64,000 nt of DNA from Enterovibrio baiacu (GTDB taxonomy: Bacteria > Pseudomonadota > Gammaproteobacteria > Enterobacterales > Vibrionaceae): NCBI RefSeq assembly GCF_004120195.1, contig NZ_SCHN01000007.1, positions 124,001 to 188,000 of the forward strand, in the 5' to 3' direction. Under the pieces are notes generated by a model, which was given only the letters and a program-made list of their open reading frames with translations, searched no databases and was not told the origin of the DNA. Every line of letters begins with the position of its first letter. The first letter of the stretch is position 1. The position numbers and the translations under genes were made by a program. Shown one piece after another: positions 32,729-42,444 of the stretch.

Positions 32729-33928
32729 ATGACAACAAATGCTATAAATCCGCCAGCGCAACAGCTGACGCTTCTTTTGATACTTGTGTTGGGTGCGATT
32801 GCAGCCCTAACGCCGCTCGCCATTGATATGTACTTGCCCGCCATGCCAGAAATCGCCCGTGATTTAATGGCGACCCCAGGGCAAGTACAGCGCACACTGG
32901 CGGCTTACACCGCGGGCTTTGCGATTGGTCAGCTCATTCATGGGCCTATTTCTGACAGCTACGGTCGCAGACCTGTGCTGATGGGCGGCGTCGCGCTGTT
33001 CTTCGTTGGTGCGATTGTTAGCGCATTGGCAAATGACATTGAAACCCTCACTTATGTGCGTGCTGCGCAAGGTTTCTGTGGTGCGGCTGCAGCCGTGGTG
33101 ATCCAAGCCTTGGTTCGCGATATGTTCGATCGCGAAGAGTTTGCACGTACCATGTCGTTCATTACTCTCGTCATGACGGTCGCGCCGCTTGCCGCACCGA
33201 TGATGGGCGGGTATTTGGCGGTCTGGTTCGGCTGGCGTTCAATCTTCTGGCTGTTGGCGGGTTTCGCCGTGCTGGTTTTTGTATTGATTGTGGCATTGAT
33301 TCCAGAAACCTTGTCGATGGAAAAACGTCCGCCACTCCGTATTGGCTCGACGTTGCGTAATTACCTCAAGATCCTGCGTTCTCGCTCTGCGGTAGGGTAT
33401 ATCTTTGCCTCTGGTTTTTCTTTTGCAGGGATGTTTTCCTTCCTGACTGCGGGTTCGTTTGTTTACATCGATTACTACGGTGTCAGCACGGAAAACTTCG
33501 GTTACTTGTTCGGTTTGAACGTTGTCTGCCTGATCATCATGACGTCTATCAATGGCAAGTTCGTTCGCCGGGTGGGCAGCGAAAACATGCTGAAAATCGG
33601 CCTACTCATTCAACTGTGTGCGGGTATCGCATTGATGGCGGCACAGTTCCTTGAGTTGGGGCTTTGGGGCACGGTCATCCCCGTGATCTTCTTCATCGGC
33701 ACGATTTCAATCGTCGGCAGTAACTCAATGGCGTGTGTGTTAAGCGCATATCCAGAGCTAGCGGGCACTGCATCCTCATTGGCAGGTACAATGAGGTTTG
33801 GTACAGGCACCTTAGTTGGTGGTATAGTCGCGGCCATTCCGGTGCACTCAGCATGGCCGATGACAGGCGCAATGACTGGATGTGCCATTCTCTCCGCCCT
33901 CTTTTATTGGGGCTTAGCGAAAAAGTAA
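32729..33928 (+). CDS. bcr: Bcr/CflA-family multidrug efflux transporter
   Basis: 399 residues with twelve predicted spans. Family marks are LAIDMYLPAMPEIARDL in the first periplasmic loop, the MFS motif A variant GPISDSYGRRPVLMGG after span 2, the span 4-5 region VIQALVRDMFDREEFARTMS, and ETLSMEKRPPL in the central loop. Bcr-type pumps export bicyclomycin, chloramphenicol-like drugs, sulfonamides or small peptides using proton-motive force. The downstream DUF2913 gene starts five bases later, indicating one transcript. Confidence 0.93.
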   Translation: MTTNAINPPAQQLTLLLILVLGAIAALTPLAIDMYLPAMPEIARDLMATPGQVQRTLAAYTAGFAIGQLIHGPISDSYGRRPVLMGGVALFFVGAIVSALANDIETLTYVRAAQGFCGAAAAVVIQALVRDMFDREEFARTMSFITLVMTVAPLAAPMMGGYLAVWFGWRSIFWLLAGFAVLVFVLIVALIPETLSMEKRPPLRIGSTLRNYLKILRSRSAVGYIFASGFSFAGMFSFLTAGSFVYIDYYGVSTENFGYLFGLNVVCLIIMTSINGKFVRRVGSENMLKIGLLIQLCAGIALMAAQFLELGLWGTVIPVIFFIGTISIVGSNSMACVLSAYPELAGTASSLAGTMRFGTGTLVGGIVAAIPVHSAWPMTGAMTGCAILSALFYWGLAKK

Positions 33929-33933
33929 GAACA

Positions 33934-34593
33934 ATGAGCTACGTAGAAGATATTAAATTGCTCGTCGATACGGCGATGACGGAACTGCAAGACGCAAAAA
34001 ACAACGGGAAAGTGCAGGCTAACCCAAACAGCGAAGAATCGTTCCTCTGTCGTTGGGTCGCGCAGGCGGGCAAAAAGCAACGCTTCAATCCTTCTGTCAC
34101 GCCAAACATGACGGAATGGGTTCAACAAGGCCGTAGTATGGGTAAAAATGCCAATATTAAAGGCCGAATGGCACACATCGCTGCTGTTTATCACCATCAG
34201 TTCCCGGTGGGCGACGAGCATGCTGCCATCACGCGCGGGCAATTTGATGCGCTTGTGACGTCTTTGGAAGACGCTGATTGGATGGTACATACCGAGCATG
34301 AAATCACTCGTAAAGTGCGTGTACTGTCTGACGGTCAACATTCTTTCGCTGTGTGTGCCAAAGCGTTGGCTGCAAGCTTTAACGAAGCGGGTGAGTTGAC
34401 CAAACCGTTGAGCTTGTATGTGCGTGGGCAAGAAGCGGGTTTTGTTGAACTGCTGCTTTCACATGGTTTGTTAGCGACGAAAGTGACAGATTACAAATCC
34501 ATTGTGAAATATCACGGCGAATATAAAATCTGGCCAAACAATCGTGCAACGAGCTTGGTGGTATTGCCAGAAAGCTTAAAGCCAGCCAGCTAA
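33934..34593 (+). CDS. DUF2913 family protein
   Basis: 219 residues from ATG 33934; the longer reading frame upstream overlaps bcr and is not real protein. It is soluble and mixed alpha/beta. Features consistent with DUF2913 are the N-terminal helix (IKLLVDTAMTELQDAKNN), FLCRWVAQAGKKQRF, MTEWVQQGRSMGKNAN and a C-terminal NNRATSLVVLPESL. I assign the family from memory with moderate certainty; its role is unknown. It probably shares the bcr transcript. Confidence 0.7.
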   Translation: MSYVEDIKLLVDTAMTELQDAKNNGKVQANPNSEESFLCRWVAQAGKKQRFNPSVTPNMTEWVQQGRSMGKNANIKGRMAHIAAVYHHQFPVGDEHAAITRGQFDALVTSLEDADWMVHTEHEITRKVRVLSDGQHSFAVCAKALAASFNEAGELTKPLSLYVRGQEAGFVELLLSHGLLATKVTDYKSIVKYHGEYKIWPNNRATSLVVLPESLKPAS

Positions 34594-34609
34594 CGAAAAA
34601 AATCTGCAT

Positions 34610-36088
34610 CTATGGGTGGCGTGAAGGACGAATGTCTTTCGCGCCACTTTTTTTTGCGAGCGCAAAGGCCATTCCACGAAAGATAAAGAGGTGCGCAGGC
34701 ATCATGGCGAACCAATAAAGCAGCCCTCTAAACCCGGCCGGGTGCCACCACGCACAAATTTCGAGCGTCCGGTAATCACCGTGTTCTTCGATAGAAAACT
34801 CCAACCTACCGAGCCCCGGTGCCTTCATGCCGAACAGAAGTGAGAGGAAACGGTTCTCTTCACATTGAATGACTTTCCAACTGTCAATGTAATCACCGGC
34901 TGACAGTGTCTCGCCGTCTGGTCGTCGCTTTTTCAGCGCGTCACCACCTATGGCAGCGTCCATGTAGGCGCGGGTTGTCCAAAGGGCGTTGCCAAAGAAA
35001 TAGCCTTCATCGCCGCCCACTTTTTGAATCATCGCCCAGAGTGACGCCGTCGTTGCATCCGTGTCGACGCGGTATCCGGCTTTTTTCGGGTAGTACCCAT
35101 AGCTTTTATGCCAGCGTGCCAAGGCGTCTGGGTCATACCCCCAGATGTCGTTTTTAACCACATCACTTTCTTGTGCCAGCGCGGATTCAACGGCGTGTTC
35201 GAACGCAATGTCAGGTAAGGGCATTATCTCCGAGAGTGGGGACGCTCCGGATGTGCTTCGGTTAGCAGGAATCAAATCATGGTTGAGGCCTTGAATTAAC
35301 GCTCGCGCAATGGGTTTTGGCACTGAAGTAACGAGCGATAGCCAGGCCGCAGAAATGCGAGGTGTCAACCAAGGCATTTTGATGATCCAAATGCGTTTGT
35401 TGATGACGCGAGCAAAGCGCCGCATTTGTCCTTCATAGCTAATGGCTTCAGGCCCGTTGGCATCAAAGACGGGAGAACCTTCAAGGGGGAATGAAATCAG
35501 GCGGGAGAGATACTCCAGCATGGTTTCCAGTGCAATCGGACAAGATTTCGAGGTGACCGACGCGGGCGTGGTGATCACTGGAATGTTCATAACAATGTCA
35601 CGCATCACTTCAAATGCCGCAGAACCTGACCCGACAATAATGCCTGCACGCACTTCGACAATTTGCTTGCCGGATTCGCGCAAGATGTTACCCGTCGCTT
35701 TTCTTGCCGATAAATGTAACGACTCTTCGCCTTCAGGTTGTGTTGCGCCGAGGTAAATCACACGCGAGACATGACTTTTATTGAGTTCGCGAGAAACATG
35801 GCGGGCGATATCGAGCTCGTATTGGTAAAAGTCATTGCCCGATGCCATGCCATGCACAAGGTAGAACACTGTAGAAATGTCGTGGAGGAGGGCTTGTAAG
35901 TTGCCTTCATCTTTAAGGTTTAACGTGGTGAGATCCACATGTGGGTGGGCGTGCCATGGCTGTTTCTGGAGTTTAGACAGCGAGCGGCCTGTGGCGGTGA
36001 CATGAAACCCCATGCCGAGCAACTTAGGAACAAGATGGCTGCCTACATACCCGGTGGCACCAATGACTAATACCTTATGATCTTCCAT
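34610..36088 (-). CDS. NAD(P)-binding protein with C-terminal DUF2867
   Basis: 492 residues. Residues 1-220 are an atypical SDR/NmrA-like Rossmann domain (VLVIGATGYVGSHLVPKLLG, then VFYLVHGM and YLGATQPEGEE). From about residue 330 comes the DUF2867 part, with GDYIDSWKVIQCEENRFLSL, the aromatic EICAWWHPAGFRGLLYWFAM and a hydrophobic, possibly membrane-associated C-terminus. This architecture is common in proteobacteria but has no proven reaction; reductase or epimerase activity on a lipid or quinone has been imagined. It is a single gene, convergent with DUF2913. Confidence 0.88.
   Translation of the reverse strand: MEDHKVLVIGATGYVGSHLVPKLLGMGFHVTATGRSLSKLQKQPWHAHPHVDLTTLNLKDEGNLQALLHDISTVFYLVHGMASGNDFYQYELDIARHVSRELNKSHVSRVIYLGATQPEGEESLHLSARKATGNILRESGKQIVEVRAGIIVGSGSAAFEVMRDIVMNIPVITTPASVTSKSCPIALETMLEYLSRLISFPLEGSPVFDANGPEAISYEGQMRRFARVINKRIWIIKMPWLTPRISAAWLSLVTSVPKPIARALIQGLNHDLIPANRSTSGASPLSEIMPLPDIAFEHAVESALAQESDVVKNDIWGYDPDALARWHKSYGYYPKKAGYRVDTDATTASLWAMIQKVGGDEGYFFGNALWTTRAYMDAAIGGDALKKRRPDGETLSAGDYIDSWKVIQCEENRFLSLLFGMKAPGLGRLEFSIEEHGDYRTLEICAWWHPAGFRGLLYWFAMMPAHLFIFRGMAFALAKKSGAKDIRPSRHP
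34616..34655 (+). terminator. Terminator lying inside the convergent gene
   Basis: GTGGCGTGAAGGAC and GTCTTTCGCGCCAC form an imperfect 14-bp stem with a GAAT loop, followed by T8. It ends the bcr-DUF2913 transcript and lies within the last codons of the minus-strand gene at 34610-36088. Confidence 0.85.
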
Positions 36089-36583
36089 GTTATGCCGCCT
36101 GTAACTGATCCAAATGTATCTACTCTAACGACCTGAACCCTGAAGATGCAGGCTGTTTGGGTATCGCCCAAACCGTGTTGGTGAAAACAGCATTTGGCGT
36201 TTGGTTGAGTCGAAATGATTGACGAATCGCGTTCTGTTTGTTGATGAATATTAAAGTGATTGTATATAAAGCCAAGGGAAGTGATGCATTGATGAGAGAT
36301 AGTGGCATATCTCGTCAGAACTTCCTGTCATTTATCGGGTTTGGGCTAGAAAAGCATACAATAAGTGTTGATATTAAGACATGTTCGTCGAGACAAATTA
36401 CGCTTATATGTAGTCTTATAGTCAGCGACTTACGTAAAGATTACGTCAATTTTTATTTCGAGCCCTGTAAAAATGTGCGCTTGATTCAAATATCTTTCTT
36501 GGCGTTCAATATTGCTGTAAATTGCTTCTCCAGCCGAGGAAGACGAACTGAATTGGCGAGTGTGTTGAATCTTGAGAGGGGAA
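36089..36583. other. Divergent intergenic region
   Basis: 495 bases between the DUF2867-type gene (minus) and the ABC ATPase gene (plus). A perfect 7-bp hairpin GTTTGGG-TATCG-CCCAAAC is at 36155-36173, about 70 bases upstream of the minus-strand gene. The rest is AT-rich, with no credible gene. Confidence 0.5.
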
Positions 36584-37258
36584 ATGATGTTAGAACTGAT
36601 GGGGCTTTGCAAAGGTTACGTCGACGGGGGAGAGTTTCACCCTGTCTTGCAAGGTGCAGAACTAACATTAACGAAAAGCGACCAAGTCGCCCTGATGGGT
36701 GAGAGTGGTTCTGGCAAAAGTACATTGCTGAACCTGATTGGTGGCCTTGACAACCCGGACTCTGGAGAAATCTGGATCGATGGTACGGCTCTTCACACCT
36801 TGCCAGAGCGCGAACGCACGCGTTTTCGTCGTCACTCCATTGGCATGGTATTCCAACAGTTTAATCTCCTTCCAACACTGACCGTTGCCGACAATATTCG
36901 TTTCTGCCGCCAGCTCAAAGGGCTTTATGAAGATGAAAGCCTATGGCGACAAATCATGTCGGCGCTTGATCTTATGCCGTTATTAGGCCGATACCCTGAA
37001 GAAATCTCTGGCGGGCAACAGCAGCGCGCTGCCATTGCACGAGCGCTCTACATGGAGCCAAAAATCTTATTGGCCGATGAGCCGACGGGTAGCCTCGATG
37101 AGCGCAACGCTGATGCGGTAATGCGTCTATTGACGACGCTGACAACTGCGTTGGACTGCTCTTTGCTGGTGGTGACACACAGTGAAAAAGTGGCTGATTA
37201 CTTAGGCCATTGTGTGTCGTTGCAAGGGGGCGTACTTAATGTCCGTACCCGTCGCTAA
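36584..37258 (+). CDS. ABC transporter ATPase, LolD/MacB type (AttE-like)
   Basis: 224 residues from ATG 36584 after GAGAGGGG. Walker A is GESGSGKST, the Q-loop FQQFNLLP, the signature ISGGQQQR, Walker B LLADEPTGSLD and the H-loop VVTHSE. This is the compact ATPase type that drives FtsX-fold (type VII) transporters, which work mechanically on periplasmic or lipid substrates. It overlaps the permease gene by 20 bases. Together with the permease and lipocalin-like protein it forms an AttEFGH-like set. Confidence 0.93.
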   Translation: MMLELMGLCKGYVDGGEFHPVLQGAELTLTKSDQVALMGESGSGKSTLLNLIGGLDNPDSGEIWIDGTALHTLPERERTRFRRHSIGMVFQQFNLLPTLTVADNIRFCRQLKGLYEDESLWRQIMSALDLMPLLGRYPEEISGGQQQRAAIARALYMEPKILLADEPTGSLDERNADAVMRLLTTLTTALDCSLLVVTHSEKVADYLGHCVSLQGGVLNVRTRR

Positions 37259-39701
37259 AGCCCTTTTCGGTCATTATCGCCGACATCCGTTTCAAGTATT
37301 GCTGGTTTGGCTCGGCCTGACATTGGGCGTTGCGCTCTTGGTTGGCGTTATGTCTATCAACCAACATGCGCAAGACAGCTACCAAAAGGGTGCAAACCTT
37401 TTTACCAACCCTTTCCCATATGTACTCCATCACCGTGAGCGCGGCGCACGCATCGACGAATCAACGTACATTTCGATGCGTCGTAATGGCTACAACCAAT
37501 GTGTGCCTATCGATTTGTTCCGCACACGCACTGACGATGGTCGCGACATTCAATTGATGGGTGTCGATACGGTGGCCATGTTTGCCTTTAATGCCGCAAA
37601 CCCTAGTTCTCAGTATCAAGAAGAAAGGCCTTTCGCTAATGGCTATGGCACACAATGGGTGAGTGCAGAACTCGCAAACCACTTTGGTTGGCGAGAAGGC
37701 CAAATGCTTGCGTTGGAAGACGGTCAACAAATTGGTCCTCTCAAACTGCTTGATGGCTCTCGCATTGGCGCAGGTACGCGTTTGTTTGGTGATATGTCTG
37801 TGATTCGTGGTCTGTCTGATCATTATGGCTTTGCGCTTGTCTATTGTGGCGAAATGAGCAACGAAGACCGCGAAGCATTGCGCAAGGATTTGCCTTCTAC
37901 AGTGACGTTGTCACGCACGGAGACCGCGCAGCTTGGGCCACTCACGCGGGCTTTCCACTTAAACTTATTTGCAATGGGCATGCTGGCATTTGTCGTTGGC
38001 CTGTTCATTTTCTACCAAGCAATTTCCTTGTCGATGGCCCAGCGTCAGCCGCTTGTTGGCATCATGCGTGAACTCGGTGTTGGCCGTAAGTCATTAGCTG
38101 TGGTTGTTTCTATCGAAATGCTGATATGGCTTTTGCTTGGCCTGGTCGGCGGCAATGTCACGGGTCTACTGTTGGCACAAAAGCTGATGCCAACAGTGGC
38201 GACTACCTTGAGTGACCTCTATGGCGCAAACGTTGATTTAACCCTGCAGTGGCAATGGGAGTGGGGGCTTTACAGCTTCCTGCTGGGTGTGTGTGGTTTT
38301 GTCCTTGCTTCTGGTTGGCCGCTTTACCGATTGCTGACCACGCCGCCTGCGCGTTTGTCGAAACGCATGTCTTTGGTGCGCTTCTCAGGCCGTGAGTTCA
38401 GTTGGCAAGCTTTGGTGGCATCAATCTTCTTGCTTGTCGCCATGCTGGTTTATATCGCGCCCCAAAGTCAGGCGCAAGGCTTCACCTTGATCGCGCTTAT
38501 TTTGATCGGTGGCGGCTTGCTGTTGCCATTCATGATGTGGAAAGTGTTTTTGCTGGTGTCAGATCGTGTGAAATCTGCCCGTATGCGTTGGTTCTTGTCT
38601 GATGCGTCAGCCAGTTTGACTTACCGCGGTATCGCCGCAATGGCATTCATGATGGCTATTGCAACGAACATTGGCATGGAAACCATGGTTGGTAGCTTCA
38701 GAACAACAACGGAAGGATGGCTGCAACAGCGCCTTGCAGCAGATATTTATATCCGTCCAGATAAGGAAATTGCAGCCGATCTATCCTCTTGGCTAGAAGA
38801 GCAAGACGGCGTTCAACAAAGCTTGGTGCAATGGCGCAATGATGTCGAAACCGCGCAAGGCACGGTTGAGGTTTACACCATTGGCACAAGCCGTGAAGAG
38901 CGTGAAGCACTCGCCTTGAAAGTGACCATGCCAGATTACTGGAGTTATCTGCACCGCGATAACAACATGCTGATCAGCGAATCGCTAGCGCTTAAATTCG
39001 ATTTACAGCCGGGTGATACCATCAATCTACCTGCGCCGTTCGGCGCTGCCTGGAAGGTCGCAGGTATCTATTTCGATTACGGAAACCCTTACAGTCAGGT
39101 GATGATTTCAAATCGCTCAGAGTTAATTCCTTGGATGCAAGCGCAAGGTCGCGTCGGTGTTGCTGCATTGCTTGAAGAGGGCATGAATGATGAGCAATTG
39201 GTGTCGCGCCTTCGCGATGAGTTCGGTCTTCAAGAAACCCAAGTGAGCAACCAGCGCGATATTCTCGACCGTGCAATGCGTATTTTCGACCGCACCTTCT
39301 TGGTCACTGACACCTTATGTACGCTTACACTGATTATCGCCATCTGTGGTTTGTTCTTCTCAACGTTAGCAACCGAGCTCTCTCGCCAACGCCAATATGC
39401 ATTGCTGCGCTATATGGGGATCTCAGGTCGAGAACTGGCATTCCTTGGCGGCGGGCAGCTGATGATGATTGGTTTGTTCTCCGCGTTGTTTGCATTGCCG
39501 TTGGGGTTGATGATTGCTGAAGTGTTGATCAACATCGTGTTGAAATACTCTTTCGGCTGGACGATGTCGGTGTCCTATTTCCCAATGAGCTATCTCATTA
39601 CGCTTGGTGGCTCATTGCTTACTCTCTTATTGGCAGGGTGCTGGCCTGTGTGGCGATTGATTAAACGTTCTGCCGTTTTGTCGCTGAGGGAGGCGCAATA
39701 A
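37239..39701 (+). CDS. FtsX-like permease with two FtsX domains (AttF/AttG-like)
   Basis: 820 residues from ATG 37239, which overlaps the ATPase gene; a longer in-frame start at 37212 is unlikely. One N-terminal span, a periplasmic MacB-like domain, three spans with the first FtsX domain (MGMLAFVVGLFIFYQAISLS), a middle membrane block, a second periplasmic domain and a second FtsX domain near the C-terminus (TLIIAICGLFFSTLATELSR) can be seen. In other species this is split into two proteins, so it looks like an AttF-AttG fusion. The substrate is unknown. The stop overlaps the next start (TAATG). Confidence 0.9.
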   Translation: MSVPVAKALFGHYRRHPFQVLLVWLGLTLGVALLVGVMSINQHAQDSYQKGANLFTNPFPYVLHHRERGARIDESTYISMRRNGYNQCVPIDLFRTRTDDGRDIQLMGVDTVAMFAFNAANPSSQYQEERPFANGYGTQWVSAELANHFGWREGQMLALEDGQQIGPLKLLDGSRIGAGTRLFGDMSVIRGLSDHYGFALVYCGEMSNEDREALRKDLPSTVTLSRTETAQLGPLTRAFHLNLFAMGMLAFVVGLFIFYQAISLSMAQRQPLVGIMRELGVGRKSLAVVVSIEMLIWLLLGLVGGNVTGLLLAQKLMPTVATTLSDLYGANVDLTLQWQWEWGLYSFLLGVCGFVLASGWPLYRLLTTPPARLSKRMSLVRFSGREFSWQALVASIFLLVAMLVYIAPQSQAQGFTLIALILIGGGLLLPFMMWKVFLLVSDRVKSARMRWFLSDASASLTYRGIAAMAFMMAIATNIGMETMVGSFRTTTEGWLQQRLAADIYIRPDKEIAADLSSWLEEQDGVQQSLVQWRNDVETAQGTVEVYTIGTSREEREALALKVTMPDYWSYLHRDNNMLISESLALKFDLQPGDTINLPAPFGAAWKVAGIYFDYGNPYSQVMISNRSELIPWMQAQGRVGVAALLEEGMNDEQLVSRLRDEFGLQETQVSNQRDILDRAMRIFDRTFLVTDTLCTLTLIIAICGLFFSTLATELSRQRQYALLRYMGISGRELAFLGGGQLMMIGLFSALFALPLGLMIAEVLINIVLKYSFGWTMSVSYFPMSYLITLGGSLLTLLLAGCWPVWRLIKRSAVLSLREAQ

Positions 39702-40819
39702 TGTCTCGTTCTGATAAGCCAACGTCAACCATGGTGAAGATCATCGGTTGGAGCGCGATGACGCTACTGTGTTTTCTCGCGTTGTTTGGCTCTGTACTCT
39801 TTCACCACTCAGAGCCGGAACGCGGTGCCGTTGAGATGTTATTAGCCAGCAGTGATGAAGGTTTTGACCAGGTCACACCGGGTAAAGCACTGGTTTTTCC
39901 TGATGATTACGGCGTGCACAATAGTTTTCGTCAAGAGTGGTGGTACATCACGGCGAACCTTTCAGACAAGAATGGTCAGCAATACGGTGTGCAGTGGACG
40001 CTGTTCAGAAGTGCCATGTCGCCTGAGCAAAAAGAGGGTTGGAACGACAACCATATCTACATGGCTCACTTTGTTGTGACATCCGCCAACGAAACCTATT
40101 CGGCTGAGCGCTTTGCGCGTGCGGGAATTGGCCAAGCAGGCGTGACGCTATCACCTTTTGAAGCGTGGATTGATAACTGGAGTTGGTCGTCTAAAGGTGA
40201 TTTACCGTTTCCCGCCATGCTGACTGCTCAGCATCAAGATGTGGGTATTGACCTGAATATGACGGCCAAGAAGGCTGAGATTTTGCAAGGTCAACAAGGC
40301 TACAGCCAAAAACACGCCACTGAAAACGTCGCTTCCTATTACTTTAGTGTTCCTCGTATCGAAATGTCGGGCACGCTCACCATTGGTGGTCAAACTGTCG
40401 ATGTATCAGGCCTTGGCTGGATGGACAGAGAGTGGAGCACAAAAGCCCTAAGCGATGATCAGCGAGGCTGGGATTGGTTTTCACTGCAGCTCAATGACGG
40501 ACGCTCGTTGATGTTAGCGCAAGTACGCAGTGAAGCTGGGCCATATCGATTTGGTGCGCTGGTGGAAGAAGATGGGAAATCACGCACGCTGGCTTCAGAA
40601 GAAATCACGATGATGCCGATGTCCTTTTCGAAAATGGAAGAGGGGCGCTACATTCCGACAGAATGGCAAGTGTCAGTGGCCAGCGAAGACATCGCCTTGA
40701 CCACAGAGCCACTGAATAATGATAACTGGTTGCCTTTCATGTTCCCGTATTGGGAAGGGCCCATTCAGTTTGAAGGTTCGCATTCAGGAGTGGGTTTTAT
40801 GGAAGCAACGGGCTACTGA
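39701..40819 (+). CDS. CrtC/AttH lipocalin-like periplasmic protein
   Basis: 372 residues. A hydrophobic segment at about 12-32 anchors or exports the protein. Then follows the double lipocalin fold shared by AttH and carotenoid 1,2-hydratases: FRQEWWYITANL (the EWWY landmark), GVQWTLFRSAM, SGLGWMDREWSTKALSDDQR with the typical W-DREW, and GWDWFSLQLNDGRSLML. In AttEFGH-type operons this protein lies outside the inner membrane and probably handles a lipidic ligand moved by the FtsX-type transporter. There are no carotenoid genes here, so hydratase activity is unlikely. Confidence 0.88.
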   Translation: MSRSDKPTSTMVKIIGWSAMTLLCFLALFGSVLFHHSEPERGAVEMLLASSDEGFDQVTPGKALVFPDDYGVHNSFRQEWWYITANLSDKNGQQYGVQWTLFRSAMSPEQKEGWNDNHIYMAHFVVTSANETYSAERFARAGIGQAGVTLSPFEAWIDNWSWSSKGDLPFPAMLTAQHQDVGIDLNMTAKKAEILQGQQGYSQKHATENVASYYFSVPRIEMSGTLTIGGQTVDVSGLGWMDREWSTKALSDDQRGWDWFSLQLNDGRSLMLAQVRSEAGPYRFGALVEEDGKSRTLASEEITMMPMSFSKMEEGRYIPTEWQVSVASEDIALTTEPLNNDNWLPFMFPYWEGPIQFEGSHSGVGFMEATGY

Positions 40820-40841
40820 ACAGACACTTTGAGTAGACACA

Positions 40842-40869
40842 AAAACGGAGGCAAAAGCCTCCGTTTTTT
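40842..40869. terminator. Bidirectional terminator
   Basis: AAAACGGAGGC-AAAA-GCCTCCGTTTT lies between the lipocalin-like gene (plus) and the RTX gene (minus). Confidence 0.9.
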
Positions 40870-40941
40870 ATGCCCCTTTTTCGCCTCAATATATCAAGGA
40901 ATCAATATGTCGTGGCGAGAGCACTTGACGTTGCAGGTTGA

Positions 40942-42444
40942 TTAAACGAAATCAAACATGCTTGAATCAAGATCAGACGCAGTGAACTTATCCAGCACAA
41001 TCTTGGTGTTCGCGTTATCGAATGTCATGATCGTATCTTCACCAGATTGGCGAATGTTGATGTCACCAAGCTTGGTCGCCAACGTTTTCTGAATTTGGAT
41101 GGTATCCAGGTTCTGTTGGAAATCGAGGATGATGTCGTTTTCGCTGCTGTTGTTGAAGAAGAAGGTATCTGAACCCGCACCACCGGTTAAAATGTCGCGT
41201 CCCATACCGCCGTCGATAAAGTCGTTACCGCCGCCGCCATCGATGCGATCTAACCCGTCATGGCCAAAGATCTTATCGTTACCCGCTTCGCCCCACACTT
41301 TATCGTTACCCAAACCTGCGCGGATAAAGTCGTTACCCGACCAGCCATACAACAAATCATCACCAATGTGTCCATCGATGTAATCATTGCCCAGGCCGCC
41401 GTAGATCTTGTCATTCCCTTCAAGGCCAATCAGACGATCGTCATCTTCCTCACCAAGAATAATGTCATCACCAGAGCCGCCGTTGACAAAGTCTTTGCCT
41501 AAGCCGCCACTCAGGTAGTCGTTACCTGCGCCGCCATAGACTTCGTCATCGTTGTCACGACCGTAGATCTCATCGTTGCCAAGACCGCCGTGCACTTCAT
41601 CGTTGCCCAAACCAGCGTTGATGTAATCATTGCCTTCGTTACCGTGGATAAAGTCGTTACCTTGTCCTGCGAAGACGATGTCGTCGCCAGTCTCGCCATA
41701 AATGGTGTCGTGACCATTATAGCCGTAAAGGGTGTCATCACCGTCGTTACCGTTGATGACATCATTGCCTTCGCCACCATCGATGTAATCGTCACCAGCT
41801 TGACCAAATAACTCATCATCACCGTCGTTGCCGAAGATTCTGTCGTTGTCTTCTTGGCCAAAAGCTGTGTCGTTACCCGCGCCGCCATTTAGAATATCGG
41901 CACCTGTCCCACCACGCAGTGCATCATCACCATCACCGCCATTCAGGGTGTCGTTACCGGCTTCACCCCAAAGTACGTCGTTGCCTTTGTCGCCATTCAG
42001 TGTGTCGTTGCCATCATTACCAAACAACACATCTCTGTCAGCGCCGCCATGAAGGGTATCGTTACCCTCACCGCCAATCAGACGATCTTGACCAGCGCCA
42101 CCGAAAAGGGTGTCATCGCCTTCATTACCAAACAAACGGTCAGCACCGTTTCCGCCATAAAGGAAGTCAACACCTAGGCCGCCTTCTACAAGGTCATCAC
42201 CATCATCACCGTAGAGGAAATCGTTACCAAAGCCACCACGCACCCAGTCATCACCCGTGCCACCACGAACTTCATCATCATTGTCACCGCCGATCACGGT
42301 GTCATTACCTGCACCACCATCGACATAATCTGTGTCTCCGTCAGCGCGAATAAAGTCGTCGCCGTCATACCCATAAATTTCGTCCGCACCCGGCGTGCCG
42401 ATCAGAGTGTCATTCCCATTTGTGCCTTGAATAATATTGGCCAT
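40942..42444 (-). CDS. RTX calcium-binding beta-roll protein
   Basis: 500 residues from an ATG preceded by GGAAGA. From about residue 8 to 430 the protein is almost nothing but RTX nonapeptides (GGxGNDxLx; for example [18 protein letters not shown]), roughly 45 copies, which fold as Ca2+-filled beta-rolls outside the cell. The last 65 residues ([16 protein letters not shown] to [10 protein letters not shown]) resemble a C-terminal type I secretion signal. It has no adhesin, lipase or protease domain and no HlyB/HlyD/TolC genes beside it. The repeats are scrambled enough that the DNA is not a simple tandem repeat. A role as a secreted Ca2+-binding surface-layer, matrix or adhesive protein is inferred. 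Confidence 0.92.
   Translation of the reverse strand: MANIIQGTNGNDTLIGTPGADEIYGYDGDDFIRADGDTDYVDGGAGNDTVIGGDNDDEVRGGTGDDWVRGGFGNDFLYGDDGDDLVEGGLGVDFLYGGNGADRLFGNEGDDTLFGGAGQDRLIGGEGNDTLHGGADRDVLFGNDGNDTLNGDKGNDVLWGEAGNDTLNGGDGDDALRGGTGADILNGGAGNDTAFGQEDNDRIFGNDGDDELFGQAGDDYIDGGEGNDVINGNDGDDTLYGYNGHDTIYGETGDDIVFAGQGNDFIHGNEGNDYINAGLGNDEVHGGLGNDEIYGRDNDDEVYGGAGNDYLSGGLGKDFVNGGSGDDIILGEEDDDRLIGLEGNDKIYGGLGNDYIDGHIGDDLLYGWSGNDFIRAGLGNDKVWGEAGNDKIFGHDGLDRIDGGGGNDFIDGGMGRDILTGGAGSDTFFFNNSSENDIILDFQQNLDTIQIQKTLATKLGDINIRQSGEDTIMTFDNANTKIVLDKFTASDLDSSMFDFV

Noticed and set aside
33733-33933. Longer start for the DUF2913 gene
   Set aside because: The extension is bcr read out of frame; the family-like N-terminus starts at 33934.
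36238-36702. 154-codon open frame before the AttE-like ATPase
   Set aside because: It runs over the start of the ATPase gene in another frame and has no family features.
39701-40819. Carotenoid hydratase assignment for the lipocalin-like protein
   Set aside because: The fold is shared, but there are no carotenoid genes and the operon context is that of an FtsX-type transporter.
41099-42353. Several plus-strand open frames over the RTX gene
   Set aside because: They are mirror products of the biased repeat codons, giving Ser/Pro- or His-rich nonsense.
40960-42430. CRISPR or DNA tandem repeat in the RTX region
   Set aside because: The repetition is at protein level, 27-base units with high divergence and no spacers.
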